From contig CAYWGD010000001.1 of NCBI GenBank assembly GCA_964457335.1, positions 186,001-250,000 on the forward strand: DNA of 64,000 nt, read 5' to 3'. Both the position numbers and the translations under genes were made by a program. The DNA comes from CAJBVW01 sp964457335. Lineage in GTDB: Bacteria; Myxococcota_A; UBA796; SXON01. Under the pieces are notes generated by a model. It was not told the DNA's origin. It saw only the letters and a program-made list of their open reading frames with translations, and ran no database searches. Of this stretch, positions 36,457 through 45,795 are shown piece after piece; within the stretch, counting starts at the first letter, position 1; every line of letters starts with the position of its first letter.

Positions 36457-37473
36457 ATGTCTGCCTTCCTCCTGCTGCTTTCGCTGGGCGGTTGCAATAT
36501 CGTCCAACAGCTGCTGAACAACCCCGCGAAGATGGTCGAGGAGGCCGACGCCAAGCTCGTGGCCGGCGACCTCGCGGGCGCCGCGGCGTCGTACGACGCG
36601 GCCGCCCAGAAGGCGCCCACGGACGTGGGCGTGGCCACCGGCGCCGCCTACATGAAGGTGCTCGCGGGCGACTTCGCCGCGGCCGACGCGCTGCTCGCGG
36701 CCGCCGAGCCCACCGCCGCCGACAAGACGGGCGAGATCAAGCTCCGCCGCGCGCTCGTCGCGATCGAGACCGGCGACCTCGACAAGGTCAAGGAGTTCGC
36801 CGCGGCCAGCGGGCTGCCGGCCGGGCAGCTCCTCGCCGCCGAGGTCGAGCTCGCGGACGGCAACCGCGACGCCGCGAAGACGCTGCTCGAGGCCGCCAAG
36901 GCCGACGCCGGGCCCGTCGGGACCACGGCGTCCACGTACCTGGAGGTCATGGGGGATGCGAACCCGCTCGTCGCGGGTCTAGCGGAAGCCCAGGCGCTCT
37001 GGGCGCTCGGGAAGCGCCGCATCGCCGTGCGCAGCGTGGAGGATCTCGTGAAGGCGTACGCCGAGACGCGCGAGGACGGCGCCGACCAGCTCCTGCTGTG
37101 GGCCGGCCGCGCCGCCGCCGTCGGCGAGACCGCCATCGCGACGAGCCTGCTGGACGCCATCACCGTGCCGCCCCCCGGCCAGGGCTGGCGCGTCCAGGCC
37201 ACGCGCGCCCTCGCGACGTGTGTGGACGGCGACGGGCAGGCCTGCCTCACCCAGTTCGAGGCGGTGCGCCTCGGCGCCCCGGCCGACGGCTACACGGACG
37301 CCGCCGCGACCGCCGCGCTCGGCATCGCCGAGAAGGATCCCGCCACGGCGCGCGCGCTCCTCGAAGGCCTCTCGGGCGACGCGGTCGCCCGCGCGTACGC
37401 GGCCATCGGGGAGAAGGGCGCCGCCGCGGCCGCCGTGACCGACCCCGTCCTCAAGTCCCAGCTCGGAGGTTGA
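36457..37473 (+). CDS. TPR-like lipoprotein
   Basis: A 338-residue lipoprotein: MSAFLLLLSLGGCNIVQQ gives a short signal with lipobox SLGGC. The mature part is a helical repeat protein of TPR type, with units such as EADAKLVAGDLAGAAASYDA and RALVAIETGDLDKVKEFA. It probably forms a superhelix at a membrane surface and binds a partner. It is the first gene of a long plus-strand cluster and is followed by the next gene after 2 nt. An intact Cys pair (TCVDGDGQAC) sits in the C-terminal half. No closer function can be given. Confidence 0.7.
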   Translation: MSAFLLLLSLGGCNIVQQLLNNPAKMVEEADAKLVAGDLAGAAASYDAAAQKAPTDVGVATGAAYMKVLAGDFAAADALLAAAEPTAADKTGEIKLRRALVAIETGDLDKVKEFAAASGLPAGQLLAAEVELADGNRDAAKTLLEAAKADAGPVGTTASTYLEVMGDANPLVAGLAEAQALWALGKRRIAVRSVEDLVKAYAETREDGADQLLLWAGRAAAVGETAIATSLLDAITVPPPGQGWRVQATRALATCVDGDGQACLTQFEAVRLGAPADGYTDAAATAALGIAEKDPATARALLEGLSGDAVARAYAAIGEKGAAAAAVTDPVLKSQLGG

Positions 37474-37475
37474 GA

Positions 37476-37934
37476 ATGCGCGTGAATGCCCTGCTCGCGG
37501 TGCTCGTGACGCTGCTCGGGATGCTCCTCCCCGGCGTCGCCCTCGCAAAGCCGGCCAAGGAGGCCGAGGGGGTCCCCGTCCGCGTGATCGTGCTCGACGC
37601 CGAGCGCAAGCCCATCTCCACCGCCGTCGTGCGTCACCCCCAGGAGGCCGACCGCCACCGCGTCAACTCGGTCGACGGCTCCTGGGAGGCGAGCGTGCTC
37701 TACATGCCGGACGGCAGCGAGCTCCGCTTCACGCCGGGCATGACGCTCGAGCTCGAGATCTCGGCCCCCGGGTACATGACCCAGGTCTTCCAGTACCAGG
37801 TCCGCAAGCGCAAGAACGTCGTCGAGCTCTCCCTCCCCAAGATCGAGATGGACGACACGACGATCGAGGAGCCGGTCATCAGCTTCGGCCGTGACCTCCC
37901 CCGCGAGCCGACCACCGAAGAGCCCCCCAAGTGA
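37476..37934 (+). CDS. Secreted carboxypeptidase-regulatory-like beta protein
   Basis: A 152-residue periplasmic protein with a signal peptide (MRVNALLAVLVTLLGMLLPGVALAK, written here in parts: MRVNALLAVL, then VTLLGMLLPGVALA) and a small beta-sandwich like the carboxypeptidase regulatory-like domain: VPVRVIVLDAERKPISTAVV, then LELEISAPGYMTQVFQYQV. Such domains bind peptides or glycans, or act as spacers. Its ATG lies 2 nt after the previous stop, so it is part of the cluster, and its stop overlaps a GTG at 37931 of the next frame. Confidence 0.68.
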   Translation: MRVNALLAVLVTLLGMLLPGVALAKPAKEAEGVPVRVIVLDAERKPISTAVVRHPQEADRHRVNSVDGSWEASVLYMPDGSELRFTPGMTLELEISAPGYMTQVFQYQVRKRKNVVELSLPKIEMDDTTIEEPVISFGRDLPREPTTEEPPK

Positions 37935-37960
37935 CACCTGCTGTGACGGAGCCCTCCTCC

Positions 37961-39319
37961 ATGCGCCGGTTCTGTGCCTCCCTCGGCGTGCTCGCCGCGC
38001 TCTCGCTCCCGGCGTTCGCCGCGGGGTGGTCGAGCTTCGACAACACCTTCCCCGCCATGCCCTGCCAGGACGGTTGGGCCGCCTGCCTCGTCGACGGCTC
38101 CGCCGCCGGCCCCGGCGCGCTCAAGGACGCCGCCGGCCGCCCGCTCCCCGCGGACGCGCGCCTCGGCTGGTTCGACCTGAAGCCGACCGTCGCGCTGTCG
38201 CCGTTCGCGAGCCTGTCGCAGTACAGCGGCCCCGTCGGGGGCGCCGTCGCGGCGCCGCCGCCGGCCGATCCGCCGCCCGTCGCGGAGGACCGCCCCGTCG
38301 CCGACAGCCGCCCCGTGGCGGACAGCCGGCCGGTCGACGCGCCGCCGCCGTCCGCGGGCGGCTCGGGCAGCAACGGCTCGGGCGGCACGAGCGGATCGAG
38401 CGTGACGAGCTCCCCCGTCGCGTCGACGCCCACCAGCACTCCCACCCCGGTCGCGGCGAACACCCCGCCGACCTCCGGCGGCGGCATGCGCCCCGGCGCG
38501 CCCTCCGCGGCCGGCACCCCGGCCACGCCCACGAGCACCCCGCCGGCCACCGCCAGCGGCGGCATGCGCCCCGGCGGACCGTCCTCGCCCACGAGCCTCC
38601 CGCCGAGCACGGGCTCGGCTCCGGCCTCGCTGCCGCCGTCCACCGGCGGCACGCCGCCCACGACGAGCAACCCGACGCCCGCCGCGGGGAACGCCGCCGT
38701 CGCCACGGCCCCGCAGGACGACTCCTGCACCGACCTCGTGAAGCTCGAGCCCGCCGCGATGATGGGCCAGCTCCGCGCGGGGCAGGGGAAGTGCCTCGAT
38801 GCCCGCATCGGCAGCGAGGCGCAGCAGACCACCAAGGACAAGATCTCCCGTCTCCTCATCTCCAACGCCGAGAACAAGGGCGACAAGCAGGAGTGGGAGC
38901 GGCTGATCAAGCGGCACCTCGAGGACATCGACCGCTCGGATCCCGACCTCTGCTTCAAGTACGCGCTGCACCTGTCCCGCGGCGGCGTGGGCCGCGCGCA
39001 GGGCGTCATCCGCTGGGCGGACTACTCGCTCGAGAACAAGTCGAAGTGGTCGGGCACGACGTACAAGACGCGCGTGTTCAACCTCTACAAGCTCCGGGCC
39101 GAGGCCGCGAACAAGCTGTGGCAGGAGGCGGAGAAGGAGTTCGCGGAGGGCGAGCGCTCCGACGAGAAGGAGGCCAAGGCCGCGAAGTACCGCGGGCAGG
39201 CCAAGGACTACGCCCGCGAGTGGCTCGACTACGCCAAGGCGAGCGAGCAGGACACCAAGACCGCCATGGCGCTCTGTGTCTCCTCCTCCGGGAACCGCGC
39301 GTTCTGCGAGGGGGGCTAG
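37961..39319 (+). CDS. Secreted protein with long Pro/Ser/Thr-rich linker
   Basis: A 452-residue exported protein with a signal peptide (MRRFCASLGVLAALSLPAFA). After a short domain with a Cys pair (CQDGWAACLVDG) there is a 150-residue low-complexity linker rich in Pro, Ser, Thr and Gly, with small repeats (VADSRPVADSRPV; two GGGMRPG). The C-terminal 200 residues are a helical domain with Cys residues and TPR-like spacing (DLCFKYALHLSRGGVG). A GTG at 37931, overlapping the previous stop (GTGA), would add 10 residues. The linker suggests reach across the periplasm or through the cell wall. No known family recognised. Confidence 0.65.
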   Translation: MRRFCASLGVLAALSLPAFAAGWSSFDNTFPAMPCQDGWAACLVDGSAAGPGALKDAAGRPLPADARLGWFDLKPTVALSPFASLSQYSGPVGGAVAAPPPADPPPVAEDRPVADSRPVADSRPVDAPPPSAGGSGSNGSGGTSGSSVTSSPVASTPTSTPTPVAANTPPTSGGGMRPGAPSAAGTPATPTSTPPATASGGMRPGGPSSPTSLPPSTGSAPASLPPSTGGTPPTTSNPTPAAGNAAVATAPQDDSCTDLVKLEPAAMMGQLRAGQGKCLDARIGSEAQQTTKDKISRLLISNAENKGDKQEWERLIKRHLEDIDRSDPDLCFKYALHLSRGGVGRAQGVIRWADYSLENKSKWSGTTYKTRVFNLYKLRAEAANKLWQEAEKEFAEGERSDEKEAKAAKYRGQAKDYAREWLDYAKASEQDTKTAMALCVSSSGNRAFCEGG

Positions 39320-39325
39320 GCGGTT

Positions 39326-40681
39326 TTGCGACAGCTGATCCTCTTCGCTCCGCTGCTCGTCGCCTGCTCGGGCGGCCAGTCGGACGTGTCCACGCCGCCC
39401 CCCGCGGCCTCGCAGAGCGCCGTCCCCGCGGAGCTTCTGGCCACGACGTGGCAGGTGCGCCTCGCGGTCGACGCGGCGCGTGCGCCGTTCGAGGGGCGTG
39501 ACAGCTGGGTGGGCTTCTTCCAGGGCAAGCGCGTCGAGCCGCTCGCGGCCTTCGCCGTCGAGAAGGACGCCGCCGCCCTCGCGCGGCTCCACGCCGAGTA
39601 CGCCGCGATCTACCGGCAGGCCGCGCTGCTCGCGGCCGGCTCCACGGCGCAGGTGTACGGCGTCGACGCCCAGCCGACCGATCCCGCGGAGACGAGCTAC
39701 CTGCTCGGCGTGTCCGGCGCGCTCCTCGGCGACGCGACGCTGCGCGGCAAGCTCGGTGCCGCCGGCGGCTCGAAGGTCGACGGCCTGGCGGCGCGCGACG
39801 CCGCGTGGAAGTCCTGGGTCGACGCCGGTGCCGCCTGGCCGCCCGACGCGCCCGTGCAGGGCTCGCCCGGCGCCCCGAGCGCCGTCGAGGCCGGCAAGGT
39901 GCCGGACGCCGGCACGCTGCCGCACTTCAAGCTCCCCGAGCAGGGCGTCGAGACCTCCGTGGACGCCGCGGACCCCGGCACGCTCTGGGCGCTCGCCCGC
40001 GCCCACGAGGCGGCCGCGCTCGCGGCCTCGCCGGACAACGCCGCGGCCGTCCGCGTGTGGATCGATCCGTGGCGGCTCCCACCGGAGACGCACGAGCCCG
40101 CGTCGGGCGTCGCGATCCCCGATACGTTCCTGTTCATGTCGGCCATGACCACCGCCGGGGACGCCCTGTTCCTCGCGGACCTCGAGCGAGACGGCGGCGC
40201 CGCCGTCGCGGCGCACGCCAGCGACAGCCCGTACGCCGTCGCGATCGCGAAGTGTACGAAGGGCGGTCGGATCGAGGTTGACTGCATCCTCGACGAGAGC
40301 GCCGCCCTCGGCCAGGCGATCGAGGCGGCCATGGCCGCCGCGTCGGGCCGCGAGGACAGCTTCCACCGCCCGTTCGCGGAGTTCGCGCGCGTCGGGCTCC
40401 TGCGCGCCGCCGATCGCGCCGCCTGGAAGCTCGACGATCGCGAGAGCGGCGGGCGCCTGCGCATCAACGCGCTCGACCGCACCACGGGCACCGCCCGCGA
40501 CCCGCTCTTCCTTCTTTCGGTCGCGGCGTGGGACGCCGGCAACCGGAACTCCGTCCGTGCCGAGGAGCTCGTGCACGGGCTGCTGACAGAAGTTCCCGGC
40601 CTGGAGGCGGCCCGCCTCCCGCTGGATGCGTTGCACATTCGCCTGAGCCGGAATGCCGCACCCGGCCGGCCCATGCACTGA
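39326..40681 (+). CDS. Hypothetical lipoprotein with helical domain
   Basis: A 451-residue lipoprotein starting with TTG: MRQLILFAPLLVACSGG, lipobox LLVAC. The mature protein is Ala-rich and helical, with two Cys (AKCTKGG, DCILDES) in the C-terminal third. No domain is recognised. It starts 6 nt after the previous gene and is followed after 11 nt by the ABC substrate-binding protein gene, so it is likely co-expressed with the importer. It could be a lipoprotein partner of the importer, but that rests only on gene order. Confidence 0.65.
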   Translation: MRQLILFAPLLVACSGGQSDVSTPPPAASQSAVPAELLATTWQVRLAVDAARAPFEGRDSWVGFFQGKRVEPLAAFAVEKDAAALARLHAEYAAIYRQAALLAAGSTAQVYGVDAQPTDPAETSYLLGVSGALLGDATLRGKLGAAGGSKVDGLAARDAAWKSWVDAGAAWPPDAPVQGSPGAPSAVEAGKVPDAGTLPHFKLPEQGVETSVDAADPGTLWALARAHEAAALAASPDNAAAVRVWIDPWRLPPETHEPASGVAIPDTFLFMSAMTTAGDALFLADLERDGGAAVAAHASDSPYAVAIAKCTKGGRIEVDCILDESAALGQAIEAAMAAASGREDSFHRPFAEFARVGLLRAADRAAWKLDDRESGGRLRINALDRTTGTARDPLFLLSVAAWDAGNRNSVRAEELVHGLLTEVPGLEAARLPLDALHIRLSRNAAPGRPMH

Positions 40682-40692
40682 GGAGTCTCACG

Positions 40693-42300
40693 ATGCCCCG
40701 CCGTGGTCACGAGGAAGCAGAATCGAAGTTCGAGGGCGCGCGCCACCTGATGGTGGCCGTCGGGCTCGCCGGCGCGGTGCTCTCCACGGGTGCCGTCCTG
40801 AGCTTCTACGAAGAGTCGCTCCCGGGCACCATCAACCCGCTGTACGCGCAGTCGATGGTCGACTGGCGCTCGCAGGAGCTGGTGTTCGACCGGATCTACT
40901 TCCACAGCCCGATCGACAACCGGATCATGAGCCGCGTCGTCGAGAAGGGGGAGCTGGCCGAGGGCGGCAAGGCCTACAAGCTCACGCTGAAGGCGGGGCT
41001 CAAGTGGCACGACGGGAAGGCGGTCACGTCGAAGGACGTGTGCTTCACCGTCGCTGCGATGCTCGACCCGAAGACGCCGAGCCCGATGGCCGCGGGCTAC
41101 CGCACGGTGCTCGCGGGCTGCGAGGCGCAGTCGCCCACGGTGGCGCTCGTGCGCTTCACCAAGGTCTTCCACAACCCGCAGGAGCGACTCGGGTTCCCGC
41201 TCCTCCCCGAGGCCCCCTTCGGCGGCAACACCGCCATCTCGCCGGACCTCGACTTCTCGGCGCACCCCATCGGCTCGGGCCCGTACAAGGGCAACAAGGG
41301 CCGCCGCGGCGTCACCTTCGAGGCCTACCCGAACGCGCACCACAACGCCTCGATCGCGCAGCTCTCCCTCCAGGAGGGCGGCGATCCCGTCGTCCAGGTG
41401 GTCACGCTCCGCAACAACGGCGTCCAGGGCATCCTCGCCGTGCCGCCGCCGCTCCGCGCCGACGTGTCCGCCTCCGACGACCTGCAGCTCAAGTCCTACG
41501 ACCTGCGCTCCTGGTGGTTCATGGCGGTGAACACCAAGAAGGGCGCGCTCGCCGACAAGCGGGTGCGGCAGGCGCTCAACCTGATCATCGACCGCACGGA
41601 CCTCCGCCAGCTCTCCATCGGCGTGAAGCCCGGCGAGCAGAACAGCCCCTGCGAGTTCATCTCGGGCCCGTTCGTGCAGTCCTCGCCCTTCTACAACCGC
41701 TCCGTCCCCACCAAGGAGAAGAGCGACCGCGCCGCGGCCTCGAAGCTCCTCACCGAGGCGGGCCTCCAGCAGATCGGCGGCCGCTGGCACTTCAAGGGCC
41801 AGCCCATCCAGCTCCAGATCGGCATGCTCGCGCCGCTCGACAACGAGGCGCCCGACCTGTTGACGCAGATCGCCAACCAGCTCGGCGCCGGCGGCTTCGA
41901 CCGCCAGGAGACGAAGGTCACGGTCGACGACTGGAACCGCCGCGTCCTCACGGGGAAGGCGACCGAGTTCGACATCCTCGTCGGCAAGTGGTCCTTCGGC
42001 GTCGTGGAGGAGGTCAACGACCTCTTCGAGACGCGCGCCGGGGCCAAGGGCACGCTGAACATCTTCAACTACAGCAACGCCCAGGTCGACCAGACCATCG
42101 CCGAGTACAACGCCGCCCGCACGGACACCGCCGCGGACGACGCGTACCACAAGCTGCACTCCATGCTGGCGGACGACCTGCCCTACCTCTTCCTCTGGAA
42201 GCTCGACACGAAGAGCGCCTGGCGGACCGAGGTGCGCGGGAACACGATCGCGCCGTACTACTACTGGACCGAGATCGACTCCTGGAAGTACGGGCCGTAG
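40693..42300 (+). CDS. ABC importer substrate-binding protein, family 5 (Opp/Dpp type)
   Basis: A 535-residue peptide/nickel-type binding protein (SBP_bac_5). It has the early family landmark LPGTINPLYAQS, then KLTLKAGLKWHDGKAVTSKDV and KRVRQALNLIIDRTDL. There is no lipobox; residues about 17-40 form a hydrophobic segment without an obvious cleavage site, so it may be tethered by an uncleaved N-terminal helix, unusual for this family. AGGAG at 7 nt supports the ATG. It is the first gene of the transport set that continues with two permeases and two ATPases. Likely substrates are peptides. Confidence 0.88.
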   Translation: MPRRGHEEAESKFEGARHLMVAVGLAGAVLSTGAVLSFYEESLPGTINPLYAQSMVDWRSQELVFDRIYFHSPIDNRIMSRVVEKGELAEGGKAYKLTLKAGLKWHDGKAVTSKDVCFTVAAMLDPKTPSPMAAGYRTVLAGCEAQSPTVALVRFTKVFHNPQERLGFPLLPEAPFGGNTAISPDLDFSAHPIGSGPYKGNKGRRGVTFEAYPNAHHNASIAQLSLQEGGDPVVQVVTLRNNGVQGILAVPPPLRADVSASDDLQLKSYDLRSWWFMAVNTKKGALADKRVRQALNLIIDRTDLRQLSIGVKPGEQNSPCEFISGPFVQSSPFYNRSVPTKEKSDRAAASKLLTEAGLQQIGGRWHFKGQPIQLQIGMLAPLDNEAPDLLTQIANQLGAGGFDRQETKVTVDDWNRRVLTGKATEFDILVGKWSFGVVEEVNDLFETRAGAKGTLNIFNYSNAQVDQTIAEYNAARTDTAADDAYHKLHSMLADDLPYLFLWKLDTKSAWRTEVRGNTIAPYYYWTEIDSWKYGP

Positions 42301-42417
42301 GAGCACGATCCGCATGTCGCCGAGCCAGCCGACCCACACCGTCGCCGGGTCCTGCCGCGCCATTCGCGCGGCGGGGTGCCCGCGCGTGGGCCGAGCCGCC
42401 TCCTCCGGGGGCGCGCG

Positions 42418-43368
42418 ATGAAGGCCTGGTGGCTCCGGCCCGCCGTGCGCCTCGTGGCGGCGATCGTGCTGCCGTTCGCGGTGCCCGCGATCATCACGGC
42501 GCTCATCTGGGCGCTCCCCGGCGATCCCGCGGAGATCATCTGCCCGCGGGAGATCTGCGGCGGGACCGACGCGCTCGCCGCGCGCTGGAACCTCGACGGC
42601 GGGCCCTGGAAGTTCTTCTCGGCCTGGGTCGAGGGCGCGCTCTCGGGGGACTTCGGGAACAGCTGGCGCGTGCAGCAGGGCGTGCCCGTGGCGGAGCTGC
42701 TCGCCGAGGCGGTGCCCACGACCACGGCGCTCATGCTCGCGGGGCTCGTCCCGCTCGTGCTCGGCTCCATCGGCGCGGCGACCGGGCTCCTGCCCCGCAA
42801 GGCCGACCCCGCCGCCAACACGATCGGGCTCGTGCCCGCCGTCGTCTTCGCGCTCCTCTGCGCGGCGATGGTCGAGCTCAGCTACGGCGCCGAGAGCTTC
42901 AACGTCGAGGCGACGCGCCTGCGCATCGTGCTCGGCGCGCTGGTGCTCGGCTTCGCGGACGGCGCCTTCGCGGGCGCCACCTCGGGCGTCCGCGCCCTGT
43001 TCCGCACGGAGCGCAAGCAGCGCTACGTCGGTGTCGCGCTCCTCCGCGGCGAGCGCGCGCTCGCGAACATGCTCCCCAACGTGGCGCCGGCCCTCGCCGG
43101 GCAGCTCCGCGCGCGGGTGCTCCACCTCCTTTCCGGCACCGTGGTCGTCGAGGTGGTCCTCCGCATCAACGGCATCGGCGACCTCCTCTGGGGCGGCACG
43201 CTGCTCCAGGACTTCGGTGTCGTGCTCGCCGCGGCCACCGCGTTCGCGGCGCTCTCCGGGCTCCTCCTCCTCGTCCAGGCGACGACCGAGATCGTGGTCG
43301 CCCTGGTCGTCCGCCGCGCGCCGCCGGTCGCGCTCCCGGCGCCCGAGATGGCGAAGGTGGCCGGATGA
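42418..43368 (+). CDS. ABC importer permease, Opp/DppB type
   Basis: A 316-residue inner-membrane protein of the binding-protein-dependent transport family. It begins with a helix (WLRPAVRLVAAIVLPFAVPAI) and the usual first periplasmic region PGDPAEIICP; the EAA-loop region reads LRGERALANMLPNVAPAL, a shortened form of the E-A-A-x3-G motif, contacting the ATPases. About six membrane helices are expected. The 117-nt gap after the binding-protein gene is the largest inside the transport set; nothing clear is seen in it. Its stop overlaps the next start (ATGA). Confidence 0.8.
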   Translation: MKAWWLRPAVRLVAAIVLPFAVPAIITALIWALPGDPAEIICPREICGGTDALAARWNLDGGPWKFFSAWVEGALSGDFGNSWRVQQGVPVAELLAEAVPTTTALMLAGLVPLVLGSIGAATGLLPRKADPAANTIGLVPAVVFALLCAAMVELSYGAESFNVEATRLRIVLGALVLGFADGAFAGATSGVRALFRTERKQRYVGVALLRGERALANMLPNVAPALAGQLRARVLHLLSGTVVVEVVLRINGIGDLLWGGTLLQDFGVVLAAATAFAALSGLLLLVQATTEIVVALVVRRAPPVALPAPEMAKVAG

Positions 43369-44189
43369 TCCCCCGCAACGTCGCGCTCGCGGTCGCGCTC
43401 GCGTGCTTCATCGTGCTCCTGGTGCTCGGCCTGGGCGCCCCCGAGCACCTCGCGATGCCCGACCTCTCGAAGGTCTACCTGGGCTTCGCCGACGCGCCGC
43501 CCTTCGGCACCGACCAGCGCGGTCGCCCGCTGCTCGAGTACGCGCAGCAGGGCGCCGCGGTGATCCTCTTCCCGTCCTTGTTCGCGGGGCTCCTCGTCGG
43601 GGTGATGGGCGTCGTGGGCGGCCTCCTCCGCTGCGTCGGGAGCGCGCGCGTCGACACCGTGGTGCAGGCCTTCGGCGAGATCGTCGGGAGCCTCCCGCGC
43701 ATGGTCGTGATCCTGGTGGTCGCGCTCCTCATCCCGGCGGGCGACCGCGGGCTCCTGCCGCTCGCGCTCGCGTGGGCCGTGCTCGCGAGCCCCGGCGCGA
43801 TGGACGAGGCCGCCTCCGTGGCCGAGCGCCTCGGCGGCGCCCGCTTCGTGGAGGCGCTGCGCGCGCACGGCTTCTCCTGGTCGCGGGTGTTCCTGTACCA
43901 CATCGTGGCGTTGAACCTGCGGCCCGTCGTGGTGCGGCAGGCGGCCGAGACCGCCATGCAGGTGACCTTCCTCGAGATCGCGCTCTCCTACCTCGCGGCC
44001 CAGGAGAACCAGTCGAGCTTCACCCACGCGGACGACGTGAAGTCCTGGGCGAACCTCCTGGAAGTCGGGTATCCGAGCCTCGTGCTCCCCGAGGTCCCCA
44101 CCCAGCACGCGCTGATCACCGGCCTCGGGCTCGTGGGGCTCGTGACCGTGATGGCCCTCATGTTCTCCTCCGCGGCGAGGGCCCGATGA
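43365..44189 (+). CDS. ABC importer permease, Opp/DppC type
   Basis: A 274-residue permease. It carries the DppC hallmark FGTDQRGRPLLEY after the first helix, then membrane helices and the EAA loop FVEALRAHGFSWSRVFLYHIVALNLRP (given in parts: VEALRAHGFSWSRVF, LYHIVALNL), which docks on the ATPases. It ends with a helix VTVMALMFSSAARAR. ATGA overlaps join it to both neighbours, so translation is coupled. It pairs with the DppB-type permease to form the channel. Confidence 0.85.
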   Translation: MIPRNVALAVALACFIVLLVLGLGAPEHLAMPDLSKVYLGFADAPPFGTDQRGRPLLEYAQQGAAVILFPSLFAGLLVGVMGVVGGLLRCVGSARVDTVVQAFGEIVGSLPRMVVILVVALLIPAGDRGLLPLALAWAVLASPGAMDEAASVAERLGGARFVEALRAHGFSWSRVFLYHIVALNLRPVVVRQAAETAMQVTFLEIALSYLAAQENQSSFTHADDVKSWANLLEVGYPSLVLPEVPTQHALITGLGLVGLVTVMALMFSSAARAR

Positions 44190-44941
44190 GCGCCGGGAGC
44201 CGCGCGTCGCTGCTCTCGCTCGCGGGCGTGTCCATCCGCGCGCCCGACCGCATCCTCGTCGAGGGCGTGAACGTCGAGGTCTTCGCGGGCGAGGTGACCG
44301 CGCTCTGCGGCCCCTCCGGCGCCGGCAAGTCGCTCACCGCGCGCGCCTGCATGTGCGTGCTCGACGTGGAGCCCGGGCTCGTGGCCGGGTCGCTGCACTA
44401 CCCGGCGCTCTCCGAGCGCGACTGGTTCGCGAGCGTGGTGGGGAAGGGGAAGTCGGCCCAGAAGGCGCTCCTGCGCGAGACGGAGTCGCTGCGCGGGGGC
44501 TACCTCAGCTACTCGCCGCAGGCGGCGTCGAGCGCGCTCAACCCGGGCCGCACGATCGGCCGGCAGATGGAGATCGCGATCGCCCGCCGCCAGTCGCCCG
44601 TCCCGCCCTCGCAGCTCGGGGCCGTGATCCGCGAGCTGCTCGACGAGGTGGGGCTCGCGACCTACGTCGCCGGGTCCCTCCCGGGCGAGCTCTCGGGCGG
44701 CATGTGCCAGCGCGCCGCGCTCGCCATCGCGATGGCGTCCGAGCCGCGGGTGCTCATCGCCGACGAGCCCGAGACCGGCCTCGACCCCGTGCTCCGGCGC
44801 CAGATCGTCGAGCTGCTCCTGACCGTCGGGAAGGCCCACGACTGCGGCATCCTGCTCATCTCGCACCACGAGGACACGGTCGACCGCATCGCGGATCATG
44901 TCATCCGACTTACGCCGCCCAACCGCGGGGCGTCGGCATGA
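44186..44941 (+). CDS. ABC importer ATPase, Opp/DppD type (short)
   Basis: A 251-residue ATPase with Walker A GPSGAGKS near residue 42, Q-loop in YSPQAASSALNP, signature LSGGMCQRAALAIAM near 169, Walker B VLIADEPETGLDP and the switch His in LLISHHEDTVD. It lacks the C-terminal Opp-type extension seen in most DppD proteins and ends directly after the core, so it is about 70 residues short of the family. DEPETGLDP replaces the usual DEPTTALD. Coupled by ATGA overlaps to both neighbours. Confidence 0.87.
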   Translation: MSAGSRASLLSLAGVSIRAPDRILVEGVNVEVFAGEVTALCGPSGAGKSLTARACMCVLDVEPGLVAGSLHYPALSERDWFASVVGKGKSAQKALLRETESLRGGYLSYSPQAASSALNPGRTIGRQMEIAIARRQSPVPPSQLGAVIRELLDEVGLATYVAGSLPGELSGGMCQRAALAIAMASEPRVLIADEPETGLDPVLRRQIVELLLTVGKAHDCGILLISHHEDTVDRIADHVIRLTPPNRGASA

Positions 44942-45795
44942 GCGGCGCGCCCCTCCCGATCGACGGCGGCGCGGCCGCGCGCCCGGTGGGCGACGAGCTC
45001 GTCGTGCGTGTCGCGGAGCTCGTGAAGACCTTCCGCATCCCCGGGCCCTGGCCCTGGAGCGAGGCGCGCATCGTCGAGGCGGTGCGCGGCGTGGACTTCA
45101 AGGTGCGGCGCGGCGAGGTCGTCGCGCTCGTGGGCCAGTCCGGCTCCGGCAAGACCACGCTCTCGCGCATCGTGCTCGGGCTCGAGGCGCCCACGACGGG
45201 CGAGGTGTGGATCGAGGCGCACCGCTGGGACCAGCTCGCGGAGCGCGAGCGCCAGCGCCACCGCATCGCCTACCAGTACATCCCGCAGGACGCGATGGCC
45301 GCGCTCGACCCGCAGCAGACGGTGCTCGAGCACGTCGTCGAGACGCTCACCGTGCTCGGGCGCAAGAGCCAGGCAGACGCGCGCGCCGCCGCGGCCGCGA
45401 TGCTCGCCCGCCTCGGGCTCTCTCACCGGCACGACGCGCTCCCCCGGGAGCTCTCCGGCGGCGAGCAGCGCCGCGTCACGCTGGCGCGGGTGCTCGCGCT
45501 CGAGCCGCGCCTCGTCGTCGCCGACGAACCGACCTCGGGGCTCGATCCGGACCGGCGTGCCTCCGTGCTCGCCGATCTCATCGGCAACCTGCCGCCCGAC
45601 GCCGGGTGTATCCTCGTCACGCACGATCTCGATGCGGCCGTCCACTATTGCCACCGCGCGGTGGTCATGCTGGAGGGCCGGGTCATCGAGGAGCTCGACC
45701 TCCGCACCGACGAACCCCGCCACCCCTATACCCGCTCGCTGCTGGACCCCTGGCAGTCCCCGCCTGCTGGTTCCCCACGGAAAGGTGCCTCATGA
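44938..45795 (+). CDS. ABC importer ATPase, Opp/DppF type
   Basis: A 285-residue ATPase: Walker A GQSGSGKT near residue 65, Q-loop YIPQDAMAALDP, signature LSGGEQRRVTLAR near 172, Walker B LVVADEPTSGLDP and switch His in LVTHDLDAAV. The C-terminal motif PRHPYTRSLLDPW is the usual Opp/Dpp extension, so this subunit is the more canonical of the two. It completes a five-component importer with the genes from 40693. Its stop overlaps the next start (ATGA), which ties the barrel-like protein to the transporter. Confidence 0.88.
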   Translation: MSGAPLPIDGGAAARPVGDELVVRVAELVKTFRIPGPWPWSEARIVEAVRGVDFKVRRGEVVALVGQSGSGKTTLSRIVLGLEAPTTGEVWIEAHRWDQLAERERQRHRIAYQYIPQDAMAALDPQQTVLEHVVETLTVLGRKSQADARAAAAAMLARLGLSHRHDALPRELSGGEQRRVTLARVLALEPRLVVADEPTSGLDPDRRASVLADLIGNLPPDAGCILVTHDLDAAVHYCHRAVVMLEGRVIEELDLRTDEPRHPYTRSLLDPWQSPPAGSPRKGAS